A DNA stretch of 64,000 nucleotides. Origin: Argopecten irradians. Its lineage: Eukaryota; Mollusca; Bivalvia; Pectinida; Pectinidae. The notes below the pieces were generated by a model. It saw nothing but the letters and a program-made list of their open reading frames with translations, ran no database searches and was not told where the DNA came from. Positions 55,905 to 64,000 of the stretch are shown here, in pieces. The translations under genes and the position numbers were made by a program. The DNA lies in the NCBI RefSeq assembly GCF_041381155.1, contig NC_091134.1, positions 6,376,255-6,440,254 of the forward strand. The letters run 5' to 3'. Within the stretch, counting starts at the first letter, position 1; every line of letters begins with the position of its first letter.

Positions 55905-56100
55905 CTATATTAGTCTTCAAATTTGATTTGATTTATCAGAAATAAGTAAAAGCAATGTACTGCAATTAAAAAAAAAACCATTGACACAAATCGATTTAAA
56001 TATAATAAAACGAAGAGAATAGTATTACAAATTACCTTGAAAAGTACAAGAACAGGACAAATGATTCCTGAAGAGCAAGTGTATTACCAATCTTGATAAC
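55905..56100. other. Upstream region of the nSTAND-ankyrin gene
   Basis: AT-rich. A donor-like TTTTCAAG|GTAATT on the minus strand near 56034 could end an upstream exon; its frame would be compatible with joining to the acceptor near 55877. No promoter motif recognised. Confidence 0.25.
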
Positions 56101-56198
56101 AAAGGAAGGGTATCACTTTGGGCCGTTTTACGGCCACTCAGTGATAAGCAAAATATTTTGCATGAATATACATTAGGGTCAGCTGCATATTGTATGCT
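56101..56198 (+). repeat. Left copy of an inverted repeat with a conserved hairpin
   Basis: GGTATCACTTTGGGCCGTTT, then TACGGCCACTCAGTGATA. It forms a two-level stem: TATCACT/AGTGATA outside, GGCCGT/ACGGCC inside. The reverse complement recurs at 63119-63193 with the same hairpin; this copy has an extra 26 bp before GGGTCAGCT. Confidence 0.75.
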
Positions 56199-57537
56199 GA
56201 AAACTAGAATTTTTCAACGGTTTGATAGCTTGAAATTGATGTTTAGTACTAAATACGGATCTTGACATGACCTGCTTAAGATGACAGATTACATCCTATG
56301 GTCACATTTGCAAGGATTTTAAATTATTTAGACTTGTTTTATGAGCTTAATTTCAAGTAACGCCTTCACTGAGGTAGGATGTTAGAATTATGCCTGCTGT
56401 CCCACTGCGTGATCGTGAAAGGCGACTCAATTTGGAATCTTTATTTCACGGTTATTGAGATGAAAATATTTTATTTTTTTTTCAACCATTTCAAAGCTTT
56501 GGAGTGTTTAGCACTTGATTTGTAGTTTGTCACGATCTACTTTAGATTATTACATTTTAGGGTCACATTTGCTGGGTCACGTGTATAAATTAGGTCACAT
56601 TCAATGAATGTTATTGTCTGTCAACTAAGTATCTTGTGGATTGTCCATATTTAAGGCAAGTGTTTAAGCTATTTAAATTTGTTGTAATAGAACATATTAA
56701 GCAACACCTATATTGCAAGTATGATGTTAGAATTGTGTCTGCTGCCTCATTGCATGATCGGAAAAGGCGACTAAATTTGGGATCTCAATTCTAGTGGCTA
56801 CCTAGATCAAAATATATTGGATTTCTGTCTGAAATATCATAGAGAAGGTTTCTTTCTCATAAAAAACTTTCCTTTCACTTTATACAAGTTAATAATAATA
56901 AGACAATACTCTCTTATGATGAACACTAGATGTTGAATGCATGATATTGTTTGGTAAAGCCACGAGATAAAGGTTCCATATTTAGTCGACTTTGATGATC
57001 ATGCTATGGAGCAGCAGGCACAATTCTAACAAAATACTTGCAATGCAGGTATTGCTTGAGATTATCTCATAAACAAACTTAAATAGCTTAATCATTTGCT
57101 TTTTATATATAAAAATCCAGAAGATACATAATTGAAAAATGCACTTTCATTGAATATGACCTAATTCTTCCCCGTCATCCCGCTCATATGACCCTAAGCT
57201 GCCACCATCTTAACAAGATCATTACAGAAAATAAAACTCTAAATGTCACTCTGAAGGTATGGAATGGATGAAAATGTACACTATTCTCATATAGGTAACC
57301 ATGAAATTAAGATTCAAAATTTAGTCGCCTTTCACGATCATATAGTGGGACAGCAGGAATAATTCTAAAATTCTACCTCAGTGAAGGCGTTGCTTGAAAT
57401 TAAGCTCATAAAACAAGTCTAAATAATTTAAATTCCTGCTTTAAGCATTGTAAAATAGCATATGCTTAGTGGACAGTTGATACCATTCATTGAATATGAC
57501 CTAAATCAAATCTTTAAAAAATCCTAGTTTTCAGCAA
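56199..57537. repeat. Large fold-back (palindromic) element
   Basis: GCTGAAAACTAG at 56199 is inverted near 57525-57537. The segment with GTTAGAATTATGCCTGCTGT, CCC and GATCGTGAAAGGCGACT (about 56380-56440) is inverted at about 57315-57385. A second direct copy (about 56725-56790) is inverted at about 56985-57035. All pairs centre near 56,870-56,880. Four copies of one motif, two in each orientation, thus make a long imperfect hairpin. No ORF. Confidence 0.7.
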
Positions 57538-57670
57538 AAATAAAAAAAAGTTTTTAATGCTGAAATAGAAAAAAATGCTTAATAAGTTCACTCTGACCTA
57601 CTTTTTGAACTTTTCATCAGTTTTCTTAACGAAACTTCACAAACCTAATATTTACAGGCAAAATCTGCAA
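57538..57670. other. Short AT-rich spacer
   Basis: Nothing recognised between the fold-back and the pearl-type array. Confidence 0.4.
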
Positions 57671-60600
57671 ACAAGAGGCCCAGAGGGCCTGTATCGCTCA
57701 CCTGGTTTGTAATGCCAAGTAATGTTCTGAATACAAGTTCATTGTTTCTTTTCTGAAGGAATTTGAATATTTACCTCTAATTCCCCTATTGGGCCCCACT
57801 CTTTCTGTTCCAGGGGGTCAAAGCAAAAATTTATACGAACTCTGTTAACCCCAAGGATGTTTCTGGCCAAATTTGGTTACAATCCATGCAGAACTCTAGG
57901 ACAAGTAGCGATTTTCAGGATTTACCTCTATTTCCCCTATTGGGCCCCGCCCCTCCTGCCCCCAGGGGGGTCAGAGCTAAAATTTATACAAGTTTTGTTT
58001 CCCTTCACCAAAGGATGTTTGTGGCCAAATTTGGTTACAATCAATGCAGAACTCTAGGACAAGTAGCGATTTATAGGAATTACCTCTATTACCCCTATTG
58101 GGCCCCACCCTCCTGCCCCAGGGGGGTCAGGGTCACCATTTATGCAAAATCTGATCCCCTTCCCCCAAGAAGTTTCTGGCCAAATTTGGTTGCAATCCAT
58201 GCAGAACTCTAGGTCAAGTAGCGATTTATAGGAATTACCTCTATTACCCCTATTGGGCCCCGCCCCTCCTGGCCCAGGGGTGTCAGGGTCACCATTTATG
58301 CAAAATCTGATCCCCTTCCCCTAAGGAAGTTTCTGGCCAAATTTGGTTGCAATCCATGCAGAACTCTAGGACAAGTAGCGATTTATAGGATTTACCTCTA
58401 TTACCCCTATTGGGCCCCGCCCCTCCTGCCCCAGGGGGGTCAGGGTCACCATTTATGCAAAATCTGATCCCCTTCCCCTAAGGAAATTTCTTGCCAAATT
58501 TGGTTGCAATGCATGCAGAACTCTAGGACAAGTGGCGATTTATAGGATTTACCTCTATTACCCCTATTGGGCCCGCCCCTCCTGGCCCAGGGGGGTCAGG
58601 GTCACCAATTATGCAAAATCAGATCCCCTTCCCCTAAGGAAGTTTCTGGCCAAATTTGGTTGCAATCCATGCAGAACTCTAGGACAAGTAGCGATTTATA
58701 GGATTTACCTCTATTTCCCCTATTGGGCCCCGCCCCGCCTGCCCCAGGGGGTCAGGGTTATCATTTATGCAAAATCTGATCCCCTTCCCCCAAGGATGTT
58801 TCTGGCCAAATATGGTTGCAATCCATCCAGAACTCTAGGACAAGTAGCGATTTATAGGATTTACCTCTTTTACCCCTATTGGGCCCCGCCCCTCCTGCCC
58901 CAAGGGGGGGTCAGGGTCACCATTTATGCAAAATCTGATCTCCTTCCCCTAAGGAAGTTTCTGGCCAAATCTGGTTGCAATCCATGCAGAACTCTAGGAC
59001 AAGTAGCGATTTATAGGATTGACCTCTATTTCCCCTATTGGGCCCCACCCTCCTGCCCCAGGGGGGTCAGGGTCACCATTTATGCAAAATCTGATCCCCT
59101 TCCCCCAAGAATTTTCTGGCGAAATTTGGTTGCATTCCAGCCAGAACTCTATGACAAGTAGCGATTTATAGGATTTACCTCTATTACCCCTATTGGGCCC
59201 CGCCCCTCCTGCCCCAGGGGGGTCAGGGTCACCATTTATGCAAAATCTGATCCCCTTCCCCTAAGGAAATTTCTTGCCAAATTTGGTTGCAATGCATGCA
59301 GAACTCTAGGACAAGTGGCGATTTATAGGATTTACCTCTATTACCCCTATTGGGCCCGCCCCTCCTGGCCCAGGGGGGTCAGGGTCACCAATTATGCAAA
59401 ATCTGATCCCCTTCCCCCAAGGATGTTTCTGGCCAAATATGGTTGCAATCCATCCAGAACTCTAGGACAAGTAGCGATTTATAGGATTTACCTCTTTTAC
59501 CCCTATTGGGCCCCGCCCCTCCTGCCCCAAGGGGGGGGGGGGGGGGGGGGGGGGGGGGTCAGGGTCACCATTTATGCAAAATCTGATCTCCTTCCCCTAA
59601 GGAAGTTTCTGGCCAAATCTGGTTGCAATCCATGCAGAACTCTAGGACAAGTAGCGATTTATAGGATTGACCTCTATTTCCCCTATTGGGCCCCACCCTC
59701 CTGCCCCAGGGGGGTCAGGGTCACCATTTATGCAAAATCTGATCCCCTTCCCCCAAGAATTTTCTGGCAAAATTTGGTTGCATTCCAGCCAGAACTCTAT
59801 GACAAGTAGCGATTTATAGGATTTACCTCTATTACCCCTATTGGGCCCCGCCCCTCCTGCCCCAGGGGGGTCAGGGTCACCATTTATGCAAAATCTGATC
59901 CCCTTCCCCTAAGGAAATTTCTTGCCAAATTTGGTTGCAATGCATGCAGAACTCTAGGACAAGTGGCGATTTATAGGAATTACCTCTATTACCCCTATTG
60001 GGCCCGCCCCTCCTGGCCCAGGGGGGTCAGGGTCACCAATTATGCAAAATCTGACCCCCTTCCCCTAAGGAAGTTTCTGGCCAAATTTGGTTCAATGCAT
60101 GCAGAACTCTAGGACAAGTGGCGATTTATAGGATTTACCTCTATTACCCCTATTGGGCCCGCCCCTCCTGGCCCAGGGGGGTCAGGGTCACCAATTATGC
60201 AAAATCTGATCCCCTTCCCCTAAGGAAGTTTCTGGCCAAATTTGGTTGCAATCCATGCAGAACTCTAGGACAAGTAGCGATTTATAGGATTTACCTCTAT
60301 TTCCCCTATTGGGCCCCGCCCCGCCTGCCCCAGGGGGTCAGGGTCTTCATTTATGCAAAATCTGATCCCCTTCCCCCAAGGATGTTTCTGGCCAAATATG
60401 GTTGCAATCCATCCAGAACTCTAGGACAAGTAGCGATTTATAGGATTTACCTCTTTTACCCCTATTGGGCCCCGCCCCTCCTGCCCCAAGGGGGGGGTCA
60501 GGGTCACCATTTATGCAAAATCTGATCTCCTTCCCCTAAGGAAGTTTCTGGCCAAATTTGGTTGCAATCCATGCAGAACTCTAGGACAAGTAGCGATTTA

Positions 60601-63008
60601 TAGGATTGACCTCTATTTCCCCTATTGGGCCCCACCCTCCTGCCCCAGGGGGGTCAGGGTCACCATTTATGCAAAATCTGATCCCCTTCCCCCAAGAATT
60701 TTCTGGCCAAATTTGGTTGCAATCCATGGTGAACTCTACGATAAGTAGCAATTGATAGGATTTACCTCTATTACCCCTATTGAGCCCCGCCCCTCCTGCC
60801 CCGGGGGGGGTCAGGGTCACCATTTATGCAAAATCTGATCCCCTTCCCCTAAGGAAGTTTCTGGCCAAAGTTGGTTGCAATCCATGCAGAACTCTAGGAC
60901 AAGTAGCGATTTATAGGATTTACCTCTATTACCCTTATTTGGCCCCGCCCCTCCTGCCCCTGGGGGGGTCAGGGTCACCATTTATGCAAAATCAGTTCCC
61001 ATTCCCCAAAGGATGTTGCTGGCCAAATTTGGATGCATTCCATGCAGAACTCTACGTCAAGTAGCGATTTATAGGACTTACCTCTAATTCCCCTATTGGG
61101 CCCCGCCCCGCCTGTCCCAGGGGGTCAGGGTCACCATTTATGCAAAATCTGATCCCCTTCCCCCAAGGATGTTTCTTTCCGAATTTGGTTACAATCAAGC
61201 CAGAACTCTAGGACAAGTAGCGATTTATAGGATTTACCTCTATTACCCCTATTGGGCCCCGCCCCTCCTGCCCCAGGGGGGTCAGGGTCACCATTTATGC
61301 AAAATCTGATCCCCTTCCCCTAAGGAAATTTCTTGCCAAATTTGGTTGCAATGCATGCAGAACTCTAGGACAAATAGCGATTTATAGGATTTACCTCTAT
61401 TTCCCCTATTGGGCCCAGCCCTCCTGCCCCAGGGGGGTCAGGGTCACCATTTATGCAAAATCTGATCCCCTTTCCCTAACGAAGTTTCTGGCCAAATATG
61501 GTTGCAATCCATCAAGAACTCTAGGACAAGTAGCGATTTATAGGATTTACCTCCATTACCCCTATTGGGCCTCGCCCCTCCTGCCCAGGGGGGTCAGGGT
61601 TACCATTTATGCAAAATCTGATCCCCTTCCCCTAAGGATGTTTCTGGCCAAATTTGGTTACAATCCATGCAGAACTCTAGGACAAGTAGCGATTTATAGG
61701 ATTTACCTCTATTACCCCTATTGGGCCCCGCCCCTCCTGGCCCAGGGGTGTCAGGGCCACCATTTATGCAAAATCTGATCCCCTTCCCCTAAGGAAGTTT
61801 CTGGCCAAATTTGGTTGCAATCCATGCAGAACTCTAGGACAAGTAGCGATTTATAGGATTTACCTCTATTTCCCCTATTGGGCCCCGCCCCGCCTGCCCC
61901 AGGGGGGTCAGGGTCACCATTTGTGCGAAATCTGATCTCCTTCCCCTAAGGAAGTTTCTGGCCAAATTTGGTTGCAATCCATGCAGAACTCTAGGACAAG
62001 TAGCGATTTGTAGGATTTACCTCTATTTCCCCTATTGGGCCCCACCCTCCTACCCCAGGGGGGTCAGGGTCACCATTTATGCAAAATCTGAACCCCTTCC
62101 CCCAAGAATTTTCTGGCCAAATTTGGTTACAATCCATGCAGAACTCTAGGACAAGTAGCGATTTATAGGATTTACCTTTATTTCCCCTATTGGGCCCAGC
62201 CGCTCCTGCCCCAGGGGGATCAGGGTCACCATTTATGCAAAATCTGATCCCCTTTCCCTAAGGAAGTTTCTGGCCAAATATGGTTGCAATCCATCTAGAA
62301 CTCTAGGACAAATAGCGATTTATAGGATTTACCTCTATTACCCCTATTGGGCCTCGCCCCTCCTGCGCCAGGGGGGTCAGGGTTACCATTTATGCAAAAT
62401 CTGATCCCCTTCCCCTAAGATTGTTTCTGGCCAAATTTGGTTACAATCCATGCATAACACTAGGACAAGTAGCGATTTATAGGATTTACCTCTATTACCC
62501 CTATTGGGCCCCGCCCCTCCTGCGCCAGGGGGGTCAGGGTCACCATTTATGCAAAATCTGATCCCCTTCCCCTAAGGAAGTGTCTTGCCAAATTTGGTTG
62601 CAATGCATGCAGAACTCTAGGACAAGTGGCGATTTATAGGATTTACCTCTATTACCCCTATTGGGCCCCGCCCCTCCTGCCCCAGGGGGGTCAGGGTCAC
62701 CATTTATGCAAAATCTGATCCCCTTCCCCTAAGGAAGTTTCTGGCCAAATTTGGTTGCAATCTATGCAGAACTCTAGGACAAGTAGCGATTTATAGGATT
62801 TACCTCTATTACCCCTATTGGACCCCGCCCCTCCTGCCCTAGGGGTGTCAGGGTCACCATTTATGCAAAATCTGATCCCCCCCCCCCTAAGGAAGTTTCT
62901 GACCTAATTTTGTTAAAATCCATGCAGTTCTTTATGACAAGTAGTGATTTAAAGGAAATGTTGACGGACGGACGACGGACGACGGACGCCGCGCCATGGC
63001 AAAAGCTA
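57671..63008 (+). mobile_element. Giant pearl/Helentron-type array (CTCACCTGG family), 3' end truncated
   Basis: The 5' end is ACAAGAGGCCCAGAGGGCCT, then CGCTCACCTGG, as in the element at 24045. About 33 tandem units of ~157 bp follow (GCGATTTATAGGATTTACCT ... CAAATTTGGTTGCAATCCAT). A GACGGACGACGGACGCC tract comes at 62963-62990, then GCGCCATGGCAAAAGCT. The terminal hairpin seen at 25518-25549 is missing. Unit variants (for example CTTGCC...GCAATGCATGC...GTGGCG at about 58487, 59270, 59930, 61330, 62587) recur in blocks, showing segmental amplification. A 28-G run lies at 59531-59558. Open frames up to 209 codons are repeat artefacts. Confidence 0.85.
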
Positions 63009-63118
63009 AAAATGTTATCAATTAATTAGGACTTAAACAATGAAAATTTGAATTTTCACCCTTTGACCTTTGACCTCTGAAATTACCATGAGCGCAGAAA
63101 AAATCGGATATTCTGAGT

Positions 63119-63193
63119 AGCATACAATATGTAGCTGATCCTTGTGTATCACTGAGTGGCCGTAAAACGGCCCAAAGTGATACCCCTCCTTTT
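63119..63193 (-). repeat. Right copy of the conserved-hairpin inverted repeat
   Basis: Reverse complement of 56101-56198, with the same TATCACT...GGCCGT/ACGGCC...AGTGATA hairpin. With the left copy it encloses the fold-back and the pearl-type array. Confidence 0.72.
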
Positions 63194-64000
63194 ATAATGA
63201 GCGACAAAAATATATCATTGCGTTTAATGCACATCGTGTTAAATTAATGATTTAGGATTTATCAACAGTTCTATCTGAATTCAATTTACTGTACAACAAA
63301 ACCAGATAAAAAAACTGATCTTTACTGCATAAGTTATTCATGATTTAAGTGTATGCGTAGTGACTTCAGTGAACATTATTGAAATCTTTCGAGATATATT
63401 TCTTAGAAATCATTTTAAGAATGGTAATACCTGCCATTGAATTCACAATAGTTGATTATCACAATGCACACTTACTTGTTGGATCTTTATTTCTGCCTTC
63501 CAGAAGTGGCGGCGATATGGGAGCTAGAAGAGATATGTTGTGATTACAAAAGTCTGTCTACAGATTCCTATTTATACCTGTTCTATGCTACACACCGATC
63601 GACATTCTATGAATGTCCTTTTAATATCACCAAAATTTCCGTCTGTGTTACTATGGTAATGAAAATAAATATGACTTCAATTTAGAGGTCACAGTGAATA
63701 TTTTATATTCGGAAGAGGGCGAATTAAGACGGCTTATCACTTAATATGTTTTCAAACATGATTCATATTAATGACCTATGATTTTATGATCAAACAAGTA
63801 TATTATACTATATTTCAACTGAGACAAACTGCCCATCTAATGGACACAATAGAACAGTAGATCTACCAAAGTCATGAATATTACCTCCGTGGAAATATCT
63901 AAACCGTTTTCGTTTTTTTTTTAAATTTAATTTTGCATGACCATTAAACCATTAATTAAAGTAGAATACTTTAACGTTACCTGAATGAAGTATGTTTCCG
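63194..64000. other. Right-edge stretch without recognised features
   Basis: AT-rich; the open frame at 63452-63685 has no recognised similarity. A TGACCTTTGACC DR1-like motif lies just before, at 63061. Confidence 0.4.

Noticed and set aside
58532..61064. Repetitive open frames up to 209 codons
   Set aside because: Translations of 157-bp pearl-type units; frames begin and end with unit-length changes.
63452..63685. 77-codon plus-strand open frame near the right edge
   Set aside because: Composition and lack of motifs give no reason to call it a gene.

Overview
This is a window of nuclear DNA from an animal, most likely a bivalve mollusc. The evidence is GT-AG split genes, an nSTAND-ankyrin gene, tRNA-derived SINEs of a type known from bivalves, and several 'pearl'/Helentron-type elements: cores of ~155-158 bp tandem repeats followed by an (ACGG)n-like tract. 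I cannot fix the species from the sequence.

Layout. 1-1915 is a 36-bp minisatellite with a 220-bp higher-order period. 1916-12430 is AT-rich and mostly gene-free, with three fold-back or inverted-repeat structures and two small tandem repeats. 12431-31183 on the minus strand is the main host gene: an 11-coding-exon TNF-receptor-like type I membrane protein. All splice phases agree and give 621 residues. A possible non-coding first exon lies near 35.64 kb. Its introns are full of repeats. Intron 10 (12946-21365) holds a stack of elements nested in a hAT-like transposon with a perfect 8-bp target duplication, TTAAATTA, at 13451 and 20185. Intron 6 holds a pearl-type element, and introns 3 and 5 hold minisatellites right beside 5' splice sites.

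31565-35128 carries a TA-flanked MITE, a TTAA-flanked MITE and, most notably, a 353-bp miniature LTR retrotransposon-like element (34776-35128). Its two 130-bp LTRs each contain a tRNA-like gene with intact A and B boxes, with a Lys-type primer-binding site and a polypurine tract between them. 36850-42973 is an interrupted hAT-like MITE around a near-complete CR1-group LINE on the minus strand, whose three ORFs (SGNH esterase, PHD/coiled-coil ORF1, EN-RT) lie in one frame. 43130-47865 is a decayed Ty3/Gypsy LTR element on the plus strand with its protease active site lost, two in-frame stops and a frameshift.

47866-53729 is mostly intergenic, with a 62-bp minisatellite, a 1.44-kb TIR element, small MITEs, a SINE and a possible Cys-rich exon. 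53730-55904 on the minus strand is a 724-aa P-loop nSTAND-like NTPase with C-terminal ankyrin repeats. Upstream of it, 56101-63193 holds a fold-back structure, a conserved hairpin in inverted copies and a 5.3-kb pearl-type array of about 33 units.

Two host genes stand out, both of receptor or innate-sensor type. The rest is mainly repeats and transposons. All calls come from reading the sequence; no database search was run.
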